Shown: positions 30,514 through 46,768 of the stretch, piece by piece
Position numbering within the stretch: the stretch's first letter is position 1
Layout of the letters: each line of letters opens with the position of its first letter
Assembly: GCA_014529385.2 (NCBI GenBank)
Contig: CM043945.1
Coordinates: forward strand, 145,127,741 to 145,191,740
Direction: 5' to 3'
Source: Adiantum capillus-veneris
Taxonomy: Eukaryota > Streptophyta > Polypodiopsida > Polypodiales > Pteridaceae
Length of the DNA stretch: 64,000 nt
The notes under the pieces: model-generated
Databases searched by the model: none
Seen by the model: only the letters and a program-made list of their open reading frames with translations
What the model was told of the DNA's origin: nothing
Position numbers and translations under genes: made by a program

Positions 30514-31015
30514 TTGACACCCCTTCGTCAGGTGGGATCTACGTTCCCTATTGATTGGGGGTGCCGGGATGGGTTTTGCACCATCCGTTGCCGGATTAAT
30601 CCCCAAGTGATCACTATGTGATCACAATTAAAGTGAACTCCACGTAAACCTGATGTGAACATCAAGTGACCGCAAGTGATCTCCATGTGAATTCCAATCA
30701 GGATGTGATCACCCTATGAACCCACTTATTTCAAAGTGATCATGGTGTGACCTCAAGTATCTCAAAGTGATCGCCGAGTGAACACCATATGATCCTCACC
30801 CCGTCATTTTTGTTATACGACCGAACATTCTCACCTCCATTTCAAGTAGCGCCCGATAGCATAATGGAAGAGCCGTGGTCTCCGGTGTGGTAGGTGGTGG
30901 GTTCAAGTCACGGGGGTTCAACCAGTCGGAATCTTTTAATTCCTAATAATAAACGCACGGTCGAGATTGTCCGAAGATCAGGACCGTTGATCCCACTTGA
31001 CAAGGGGGGTGTCAA
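30514..31015. mobile_element. 502-bp inverted-repeat element with tRNA-like boxes
   Basis: The ends are inverted repeats of about 31 bp: TTGACACCCCTTCGTCAGGT at the left, and TTGACACCCCCCTTGTCAAG reading inward from the right; the repeats continue through GGGATCTACG and GGGATCAACG. The interior holds an irregular series of GTGATC/GTGAAC words (about 30605-30800) and a tRNA-like module. Outside the ends are imperfect direct repeats of about 20 bases (AGGGGGG, then CGTGA). Non-coding. It could be a MITE or a SINE-MITE composite. Confidence 0.65.
30850..30921 (+). other. tRNA-like segment with pol III A and B boxes
   Basis: TAGCATAATGG (30857-30867) fits the A-box consensus at every position. 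GGTTCAAGTCA (30900-30910) fits the B box except at the last base. Their 43-base spacing is that of a tRNA gene. The arms pair only partly, so a functional tRNA is unlikely; a tRNA-derived SINE head or tRNA pseudogene is the better reading. Confidence 0.6.
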
Positions 31016-31044
31016 ATAGTCCAGAGGGGAGGGGGGTACGTGAG

Positions 31045-31464
31045 AATAAAGAGGGTATCTTTTTCTAAAGAAAACTTCTTTCATTTTAGAAAGTAGAACT
31101 TTAAAATTAGATGGAAAAAAGGAAGATACAACGCAGAGCTATTAGGAAGGGGGCGAGCAGCTCCATCTTACAATTAATCATGGGGGATTTAAAATCAGTG
31201 TCTCGCATGTAAAACCTTGGGCTGAAAAAATTTGGGGAATTTGTTTCTTCCACTGCTGCCATCTCAGAGACCTTTGAAGCTAAGTGAAGGAGGATTGTTC
31301 TTGGGCATCCTTAACCTGACGGCACGTAGACTCTACAGCTTTTAGCAGCTCTTGATGGAGCCCAATGGGGTGAGTAGTGGGAGACCACGTCCAGATTATT
31401 ATACCTCTCCAAATGTTCCAAAGTGGGGCGTCCAGGCCCTTTCTCGTCTATAAGCGTCACAGGA
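31045..31464. other. Region without recognised features
   Basis: About 420 bases with no gene, repeat or element end that I can support. Confidence 0.5.
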
Positions 31465-31729
31465 TAAACTCGAGGGATCTACGGTGGATGTTCAATCCAC
31501 CGTTGATCGCATCTTTGGATATCAAAAAATTTAGGCCCGCATCGCGACTTGACCTCGCCACCTCCCGCTCCACACACACAATACCTATCCAACCCACCTG
31601 TCACGATTACTTGAAACGTACATAGCCGCAGTACTATATAAGTTCTGCTCCCCCTGCTGCGTCGATCCAACGGCCCAAAGCCCTCCCCGCCCCGCCGATA
31701 ACGCGCCAGCCGTAGATCCCTTGAGTTAG
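31465..31729. mobile_element. Possible MITE with 20-bp inverted ends
   Basis: AAACTCGAGGGATCTACGG at the left matches TAACTCAAGGGATCTACGG read inward from the right end. The 265-bp interior is non-coding and includes TATATAAG at 31635-31642 followed by pyrimidine-rich sequence. No clear target duplication was found, so the class is open. Confidence 0.55.
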
Positions 31730-31741
31730 ACCCCGTGTCAT

Positions 31742-32151
31742 TTATAGACGAGGCAGGCCCTTGCTACAACCTAAGAGAACATGCATGCAATCCAAAGTTT
31801 GTTGAGTACAAAAGTAAAAACATTTTTGGATGGGAGACAAATACTGCTTATTCTCTTTACAATTGAAGAATAGATGGGAAGTATCTTCAATATAGCATTT
31901 ACATCTTGAGCACATGCCATTACTGATTCCACACTTCAAAGCTTTTGAACCTGTCTATACCCCTTGATGCAAAAGAAGCTAGAGGAGAGTACGGTGTTTG
32001 ATGGAGAGGGGGTAGGCCCATAAACGCTTAAACCTATAGGGCCATTGTTTGCTGCTCCACTTGATTTTCCATTTAGTGTTGAGTTTCTTCTTCAAGTCTT
32101 CATATACCCCTTCCTTATCTTTGAAGCTTGAAAAAATTTCATGGGCAACAT
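31742..32151 (-). pseudogene. L1-type LINE remnant, 3' part
   Basis: Minus-strand peptides include CSRCKCYIEDTSHLFFNC (31850-31905), the zf-RVT zinc finger that ends plant L1 ORF2 proteins, and upstream FKRLWAYPLSIKHRTLL. It is the C-terminal end of the LINE interrupted by the copia element at 32152-34892; the rest resumes at 34893. Confidence 0.82.
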
Positions 32152-32457
32152 TGTAAGGATCGAGAGGGGAAAAGAGCTCAAGGAGGCTCAAAGGTAAAAG
32201 ACTCCATTGTTACACAATGAGCTACACACAAATAATAAAAAGGTACACGATCACTAAAGGGACAAATTGATGTACACACAAAAGTAGGATATCATATTGC
32301 ATAGCATATTTTTATGTACAACACAAGGCTTTATTTATAGGCCTTGATATTACACAGTTGGTAGACTTGGCTCATTTTTGTGTTTACAGCAAATATACTA
32401 AGGTGTCAACATCAACTGAAATGAGGTGTAGAGGGATGTCCCATGCCTATCTCAACA
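32152..32457 (-). repeat. 3' LTR of the gag-only copia element
   Basis: 306 bp, TGTAAGG to CAACA on the plus strand. The adjoining ATCCTCCCCTTAGGCATGG (32458-32476) is the complement of a polypurine tract. Confidence 0.93.
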
Positions 32458-32646
32458 ATCCTCCCCTTAGGCATGGACTGTACTGAATGAAGCTGAATCT
32501 AGACCTAAAGCCACACAAGCTAATGGTCACACAGACCGAGGTAGTCGCACAGACTATAGTCACACAGACTGAGTGGTCTCATTACATGGTGTCACACAGA
32601 CTAAGAAGTCCTCCCCTTAAACAGAGAAGGTGGAAGACTATCCATT

Positions 32647-33544
32647 TTACAGTAGATCAATATATTCGTAAAAGTAATTGGGAGCGGCACACACATGGAG
32701 ACAATTCTCTTCCTGTTGAGCTGCATCTCCATCCTTTTCTTCTGCAAGATTGACTCTATTTTTGTTGCTTCCTTGGCACTTTGATGGTGGATGACCTTTG
32801 ATGCCGCAATTGCTACAATATTTGTTCTTGTAGCAGTCCTTGGAGAAGTGTCCAAGCTTGCCACACTCATAACACTTCTTGTTATTTAATCTAGGTAATG
32901 ATGATGACGCCCTAGATGATGATGATGATGATGATGTAAAATAAGCTCCTCCCACTGATTCAAAATTCTTCTTATTTTTCTTTTCTTCTTCATGGATTCC
33001 TTGTAACATATTGCAGAGAAGGCATGGGTTCCTTTTGCTCTAAGATTGTTACTATGTTGTCAAAACTTTCAGGTAGAGCACTTAGCAACACAACGACTTG
33101 ATCTTTTTCCGAGACTTGGCACTGAATGTAAGTGAGCTGCGTGATTATGCTCATTAGTCTATTAACGAGGCTTGAAACATCCTCCTCTTGAAGCATAGTA
33201 AGTTTGTAAAGATTTTTCTTTAAGTTAATCTTACTTTGCTTTTGTTTAGCACCTAAGTTATGTTCCAAAATATCCCATGCATGGATTGCAGTGGTACGGC
33301 TATCTGTAAAATGCACATAATTATCATGCAATGATGTGATAATTATGCCGAGTGTATGTTCATCTTTAGCTTGTGCTTGTGCGATTTGGGCTCTAGTGAG
33401 GGTGCCTACAACAAAAGTGGATGGTTCGCTTATTCTTGGTTTTACAATAGACCATAGTTGCTTTTTCATAAGATATCCTCGCAACTTGGTCTACCAAGTG
33501 TGGAAACCGTCTCCATTGAATTTTTCAATCCCTTTCTCTCCCAT
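32647..33544 (-). pseudogene. Copia gag of the gag-only element
   Basis: The ATG at 33544 opens a frame typical of copia Gag (IEKFNGDGFHTW), followed by a TAG where Gln is expected, then LRGYLMKKQLWSI and a UBN2 capsid domain through 32990 (LMSIITQLTYIQ, VVLLSALPESFDNIV). A frameshift at about 33000 leads to a serine-rich linker and two zinc knuckles: CYECGKLGHFSKDC and CSNCGIKGHPPSKC. The knuckles bind RNA. With one stop and one frameshift the gene is now dead, although the element looks fairly recent. Confidence 0.88.
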
Positions 33545-34574
33545 GATGCAAAGTGGTTCCAAATGCAAAGGGTCTCGATCTTACCGGCAGAGAGACTCTC
33601 TCTACAGCAGCTTCTTACCCAAATTTTATTTTATTTTTTATTAAATATACACAACACGAATATTTTGACCAATAGGTGAAGTCACTCTTCACTTGTGTGA
33701 AGCTCCTCTTCACTGTGTGGTTAAAAGAAAAGAATACCGTCGTGTAGACAAAATTAATCTGCCGCTGTGGGCTCTTGAACGGTCTGCAAGTCAACGAAAA
33801 ATTGCCATATGAATTTGATGCTTCGAGTGGCGTCGTTTAAGAAATTGAAGTCGACCCTTGAATTTGATGAGCTCGAAGTCCGAAGCTGAGTGAAAACTTT
33901 GTGTGGCTTGAGAGTGAAGCCGAGCCGAGAAGCCGGAGCCGAGACTAAAAATTTGAACAACTTGAGCACTTGTTTTTTGAGGTTTTTAAATGAAGCCAAA
34001 CTAATCTTTAAAAGCTAATGTGAAACCAAAGAGTAAATGAAAAGAAATCAACTACACAGAAAATGGCGAGGTTGGCACAGAACCGAGCAGAGCAGTCCAC
34101 TAGATGGGCAAATCGAAATCGTGTTGCAGCTCGATCAAGCACCGCAGATGGAGGACACTAGCAAAGGCGAAATCATCCATGCAAGCCGATTGATTCAAGG
34201 CCGAAGATCAAGGATTTATGTGAGATTGAATCCGGACCGTCGGTTGCAAGAGAAGGTTTTGATGCCTTTGAAAAATTTGTTTTGAGAGTGTGCAACAACT
34301 CAAGCAAGCAGAAACCGTCGATTTGGCAAGAGGTTGAAATCTTCAGCTTATAAAGCTCTCCAAGCATACAAGAAGGTCCTTCTTGACGTGGGAAGATGAT
34401 CTGTAGGTTCCGATTAACTCCATTCCCCTTGAGTGGGCTGATAACAACCGATTAAATAAGTTGTTTTTGGCTCTTAATCAGCTTCTAATCGACTGTGTGA
34501 TTAGTAGAGAGTGCACAAATGGGATATCTATGGAATGAGGAGAAGATTGCTAAGCTAATTATGGTGCTCACTGG

Positions 34575-34585
34575 CTCTGATACCA
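34575..34585 (-). promoter_or_regulatory. Primer binding site of the gag-only element
   Basis: CTCTGATACCA on the plus strand is the complement of TGGTATCAGAG, the initiator-Met tRNA site, two bases from the 5' LTR at 34588. Confidence 0.92.
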
Positions 34586-34587
34586 GT

Positions 34588-34892
34588 TGTAAGGATCGGG
34601 AGGGGAAAAGAGCTCAAGGAGGCTTAAAAGTGAAAGACTCCATTGTTACACAGTGAGCTACACACAAATAATAAAAGGTACACGATCACTAAAGGGACAA
34701 ATTGATGTACACACAAAAGTAGGATATCATATTGCATAGCATATTTTTATGTACAACACAAGGGTTTATTTATAGGCCTTGATATAACACGGTTGGTAGA
34801 CTTGGCTCATTCTTGTGTTTACAGCAAATATACTAAAGTGTCAACATAAACTGAAATGAGGTGTAGAGGGATGTCCCATGCCTATCTCAACA
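34588..34892 (-). repeat. 5' LTR of the gag-only copia element
   Basis: 305 bp, partner of 32152-32457. It drives transcription of the element on the minus strand; TTATTTATA at 34766-34774 is the complement of a TATA box (TATAAATAA), conserved in both LTRs. Confidence 0.92.
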
Positions 34893-36076
34893 AACATTTG
34901 GTAGCAATGCCAACCTTTGTGAAGCCCTTTTGTTGGCAGATGAATTTTGGAAAGCAAAAGGTGAAGTCTTTCCAAACACCAAGTAGCATCGCTAATTGAG
35001 ATACTGAACTGAGATGCACTGCAGCAGCATCTTTGATTTTAGCCCCCTGGAACAAATCTTCCCAGGCAGTAAGACCAGCTTTGAAGCATTTGTGAGCTCT
35101 TCTATTTAGGGGCAATCCAAACCTGTCAGCAAAGCAACCATACCAAATGGAACCTTGTAAAAACAAGAGTAGACATAAATGAATGAGGTACTGTTCAGTG
35201 GTGCTTTACATCCTGCCATGAGTTCCAGAATTTGCAGGTAAGCTTGGAACCATAGGGTATAAATCTGCAGGGAGTTACAATAAGATCTCTGAGTGGTACA
35301 TTTTCCAAGCATTGTAAGAGAGGAGCCTGAATTTGCTGATGTTTCTTTTTAGAAGCAAGGCCCAGAAGTCCTCAGAATTCAGGCTTCTCAGAATCCACTT
35401 GGCAGACATTTTGGTAGCCATCTTTTGTAGGTTGAGCAGGCCCAGTCCTCCCTTGGCTTTTGGGAGGCGGCAGGTATCCGAGGAGATTTTGTGATGATCC
35501 AAATCACCACCCAAAGAAAGTTCATAAACATGGCAAAATCTTTCTGAAGCTGGGAATTAGCAGGGTGGCAACAAGACAGAAAATTAGAGAAGAGAGCAGG
35601 TAGTGAGTTAGAACAAAAGCTCTACTAGACAGAGAGGACTGATGTCCCTGCCATCTGATTATCTTTTGCTTGATCTTGGCAAGAACCCATTCCCATCTTT
35701 GCAAGAAAGAGACATTGAAGCCCATTGGTATGCCTAGCAACCTGAAAATCTGTTCATTTTCTATCTGTTAACAACCTGCATCAAGCACTACCTTTGGCAC
35801 AGACCCTGCAGATACTTTAAAACCTGTTTTGGAATGGTTAATCACTGATCCACTTGCTACATAGAAAGTATTTAGGCACTTCCAGAAATGTTACACTGTA
35901 GTGTTATCATTGCTCATCACGGCATCGGTGTCATCTGCAAACTGTTGCAGACAAAGCTGATTAACTGAACCCGGAATGTTTATCCCTTTCATTGTAAATT
36001 TGCTGTGTGCCAAGTAGAGAGAAGTAGAAGAAGAAGAAGAAGAAGAGAATTTTAACATCGTAGGAAACAATCCCAA
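34893..36076 (-). pseudogene. L1-type LINE remnant, RT part
   Basis: The 5' continuation of the LINE split by the copia element. The minus strand, read from 36076 down, gives the RT catalytic segment (QQFADDTDAVMSNDN, about 35940), then GIPMGFNVSFLQRWEWVL, FLVRQRIIRWQGHQSSLSSRA-like residues, KAKGGLGLLNLQKMATKMS and FADRFGLPLNRRAHKCF. Several stops separate these pieces. The order matches ORF2 of plant L1 elements after the palm domain; endonuclease and the first half of RT are absent. This LINE is unrelated in detail to the APE-type family elsewhere in the window. Confidence 0.85.
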
Positions 36077-36139
36077 GAGACTAAGCTTATAGACCTATCC
36101 AACGAGGAGAGTTGAACTCAAGACGTGTTATTCAAGAGG
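36024..36139. repeat. Dispersed repeat with (GAA)n end, copy 1
   Basis: A (GAA)n run followed by TTTTAACATCGTAGGAAACAA and then TTGAACTCAAGAC. The same order occurs at 36941-37051. Read on the minus strand it ends in (TTC)n and contains GAGTTCAA, a B-box-like word, so it may be a SINE; no A box was found. Confidence 0.55.
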
Positions 36140-36940
36140 GGGAGAGAGAGCAAAGAGAGAGTGATGCTAGAAGAAATAAAGGCCTTCTCTGCTGTACACC
36201 CTCCCTTTTTGCCGAAAAGGGAGTGCCAACAACTTGCTAGTAAAAGGTAAAACCATGACAGGTCGCAACCATTGATCCACCTGTTTGGCCTATTTGGCAT
36301 AACGGTCTTTAACTTTAATAAAAAAAGTGCAAGACTCTCTTCATCTATAAGTTTCGACTTCTTTTATGTATGTACAGCTTCCTCAGCTCCATGGAGAAGC
36401 TGCCCTTTCTTGGAAGGAATTGTGGCCTCTTCCGTTAAACAACAAGGCTTCCTTGTTGAACCTTAGAGTCTGGAATATCAACCTCTAGATCTTAGCTGGC
36501 TGCCACGCTGTGTCCCTGCAAATGAGGATGAAAGTACCTGCAATATCAATTAAGGACTCAGCAACACTCCATGGCACCAAAAACTAGCTGACCTCTCTAG
36601 AAATGCCACTGATTTTCATGAAACAGTGTCTTTGCATGTCTAATGCACAGAGAAGGAAATCCAAGAAGAAACTATGGTGGCTTTATGCACCTTTACAAGT
36701 CAGTCTCTGAGCATAGACAAGTTGTATGCAGGTCAAGGAAAATAAACTAGTAGTTCTAACATGAAGAAAACCTGATAGCTTGCCTTCATACTGATCTAAT
36801 TTCTGACGTTAAGCTCAACAGATTAAGCAGACAATTTGGTCAAGAACATTGTGGTGTTCAATGCATGGAACATTGACAGCAAGTCTACCGGCGGCGGGGA
36901 AAGGAAATTTTAACTCAAATCTGAGCGCTGAAAATCATTG
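36140..36940. other. Region without recognised features
   Basis: About 800 bases between two copies of a dispersed repeat, downstream of MCM8. No gene is visible. It may contain the 3' UTR of MCM8, but no polyadenylation site can be assigned. Confidence 0.5.
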
Positions 36941-37051
36941 GTAGAAGAAGAAGAAGAGAAGTTTTAACGTCGTAGGAACAATCCCAAGAGACCTCAAAGA
37001 TCTCTCCAGAGGGTCTTGAACTCAAGACCTGGTACTCAGGAGGGAACTGGG
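36941..37051. repeat. Dispersed repeat with (GAA)n end, copy 2
   Basis: GTAGAAGAAGAAGAAGAG, then TTTTAACGTCGTAGGAACAA and GTCTTGAACTCAAGACC, in the same order as at 36024-36139. It lies immediately downstream of the MCM8 stop. Further CTCAAGA words continue to about 37105, into the last MCM8 codons. Confidence 0.6.
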
Positions 37052-37081
37052 ATAACCAAGAGGGAACTCAAGACTTGATAC

Positions 37082-44495
<7,414 letters not shown>

Positions 44496-44869
44496 CTGAA
44501 ACCAATGACTTCAAAAGGTAAGCCCAAAACATCAATAAGCCTCACTAAGATTATGAATCAGCCCAACACATCAATGAGCTCTCTTGGATTATAAATCAGA
44601 AAAGCTTTATTTTCAGGAGACAAGTCAGCAAATTGTTTTTTTAACGGCGTCCAAAAGCATGCACTGCTACGGACATAAATGCAGCAAATACTTGAGACTA
44701 GACAACAGTTATTGAATCAAAAGAACACATCACCTGGTCTCACCAATGATAGCCTCTTAAAATCAGTGTAAAAAGGTTGGATCAGCATGTAGATCCAAGT
44801 TTTCAGCCCAAAACAGGCCATTCTCAGCCAAATAAGAACTAGACTTAGATATAAAGCCCCTATCCTTAC

Positions 44870-44942
44870 TGTCACGGGACGGGCACCACGTGCCAACGGA
44901 AAAGAATAGACTGAACAGACTTTTAGCACTTCAACAACTGAA
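44870..44942 (-). repeat. LTR-end fragment of a gypsy family
   Basis: The minus strand reads AGTTGTTGAAGTGCTAAAAG and on to CCGTGACA, nearly identical to 61870-61940, which is the end of an LTR. The fragment is cut at its left end by the LTR terminus and at its right end by the LINE at 44949. Open frames through it are not genes. Confidence 0.82.
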
Positions 44943-44948
44943 CTGAAA

Positions 44949-45069
44949 GAGAAATGAAATGAAATGAAATGTTATATTAACGTCTTCAAAAGGCCACAAT
45001 GACCTATGAGACCCGAAAGTTACAAAGTGGTGGATCTGATACAAAGTCAGAGTAACAAAATAACCTAAC

Positions 45070-45071
<2 letters not shown>
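44949..45071 (-). mobile_element. LINE 3'-end fragment, short copy
   Basis: Only the last 110-120 bases of the LINE: the (ATTTC)n tail, the GAAGACGTTAATATAAC block and the GACTTTGTATCAG block, ending at TTAGGTTATTTTG. Its 5' side abuts the 68-base GA tract at 45072. Being 5' truncated is normal for LINEs. Confidence 0.88.

Positions 45072-45139
<68 letters not shown>
45072..45139. repeat. (GA)n tract between two LINE copies
   Basis: 68 bases of GA between the short LINE copy and LINE copy 3. It touches the 5' end of the former and the 3' tail of the latter. Confidence 0.97.
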
Positions 45140-45142
<3 letters not shown>

Positions 45143-46499
45143 GAAATGAAATGTTATATTAACGTCTTCAAAAGGCCAGAGTGACCTATGAGACCAAACT
45201 GATACAAAAGTGGTGAATCTGTTACAATGTCTGAAAAGTGTGAAAGTGTGAAAATAAATGCGCAAAACTAAATACAAAGTATTACATAAACTTCTTAGGA
45301 GCATTCTGGGTGTCTGGCTAGAATGCTTCTAATCCTATGTTGTAGTCTCCTCCGGTGAAGTGTGCTTCTGCATCTCGGTCGTGGTCGTCTCGATTTCCTA
45401 AGCTCAATCGCCCTGTCAATGAGGGTGCCTTTGGTATGAATGCGGGTACTCCTTTGTGCTCGCTGCTGGCCTCTTGCTTCTCCTTCCATTCCTGCTTCTC
45501 TCGATCCGAAGAAATCTGTGATCTGCCTCTGAGGCTGTAGTGCTCTTTGTCTTCTCATTAGATTATCCCTGTGCCGATGTAGTTCCAATAGGTACAGGCC
45601 TAAGCACCTTTGATCTTGGTATTGCATGACTCTATCTAGAGGTCCAAAGCCTTCTTTAAATAGGCAATGGAAACACCCACGTATCTCATAGTATACGGTG
45701 CAATGACATATGTAGTGTAATTCTGTCTCCGGCTCCATTCCGCATAACTTGCAAATTCTGCTCTCAGGTGGGATTCCCCTAAATCTGCCAAATTCAATTT
45801 CCAGCTGGTGTGAGGATGTACGAATCTGACCAATAGCACATCTCAAACCATGAGACAGGTGGGTATCCATGTAGCTCGGGCGAATCACAAAACCATCTTC
45901 AGATAGCTGTAGGAAGTTTTCTTTGTAGTCGGCCATCTTCGTGCCCAATTCTTGTGTAGGGTCTACCCATGTCCTCTTAGTGTCCAACTGTATAAGACCT
46001 TGGCGGATGATTTTATTAATCTCCGTTCGTGTGATTGCCAGTGATGGAGCCTCAAGAGAGTATTGGAAGGGGGGTAACCTTTCCATACTGAACCCGTGTC
46101 TCTGAAACCACGAGGACAGTTGCGCATACCAGCATGATGTATCTCCTTTCATTGCTAATTGTCGAGAGGATTCGAGGGCCAATCTAGTATATCGGCAATT
46201 ATTTGTATCCCATAAACCATGTATAAAGAACATTGATCTGGTAAGAGCTTCAATTTCTATCGGAGGGGCAGCTAGTTCCGCTCGGGTAATCGCGTGTGGT
46301 ACGGAGGCCTTGGCTCTAATCATTCGGGAAATCATAGATACCAAAGGTCTCTCCATTGACTTCCAATTATCCTCATCCACAGATGGTCCCCAAATCTGGA
46401 CCCCATAAAGCATAGGTGAAGCCACCACAGTATCAAAGAGCCAAAGTTTTGTTCGTGGTTCCTGAAACTGCACTTGTGAACACATCCTGAAATTGCACT

Positions 46500-46502
<3 letters not shown>
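45140..46502 (-). mobile_element. APE-type LINE, copy 3 (C-terminal half)
   Basis: Minus strand; a single open frame of 396 residues (45295-46485) covers the end of RT and the C-terminal region of the LINE protein: VQFQEPRTKLWLFDTVVASP, KASVPHAITRAELAAPP, SHGLRCAIGQIRTSSHQLEI, and a zinc-finger-like CKLCGMEPETELHYICHC. It ends in a basic tail (RPRPRCRSTLHRRRLQHRIR). The 3' UTR and (ATTTC)n follow. It is the best preserved C-terminus of the family in this window, but 5' truncated: endonuclease and most RT are absent. GA tracts flank both sides. Confidence 0.92.

Positions 46503-46586
<84 letters not shown>
46503..46586. repeat. (GA)n tract between LINE copies 3 and 4
   Basis: 84 bases of GA, the longest in the window. 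It is joined to the 3' tail of copy 4 and to the truncated 5' end of copy 3, where a 19-base word, CCTGAAA(C/T)TGCACTTGTGA, is repeated side by side. Confidence 0.97.
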
Positions 46587-46589
<3 letters not shown>

Positions 46590-46768
46590 GAAATGAAATG
46601 TTATATTAACGTCTTCAGAAGGCCAGAATGACCTATGAGACCAGACAGTTACAATGTGGTGGATCTGATACAAAGTCAAAGTAACAAAAATGACAAAATA
46701 AAATGACAGAATAAAATGCTATGGAATCTGAAACAGCTAGGTGTGATCTAAGCAGATAGGTGGGATAG

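Larger units (their letters stand above)
32152..34892 (-). mobile_element. Gag-only Ty1/copia element
   Basis: A 2.7-kb element on the minus strand with two LTRs of about 305 bp, an initiator-Met primer site, a purine tract and a copia Gag, but no protease, integrase, RT or RNase H. AACAT lies directly outside both ends (32147-32151 and 34893-34897), a perfect 5-bp target duplication. The LTRs are about 96% identical by eye. The missing pol region is not replaced by anything recognisable. It must have been moved by a complete copia element. It is inserted in an L1-type LINE and so is younger than that LINE. Confidence 0.93.

Noticed and set aside
30850-30921. Functional tRNA gene
   Set aside because: The A and B boxes fit, but acceptor, anticodon and T stems pair poorly.
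44717-44929. 70-codon minus-strand frame as a small gene or the MCM8 start
   Set aside because: Its first third is the LTR end that recurs at 61870-61940, so the frame as a whole is not a gene; only the inner part could be an exon.
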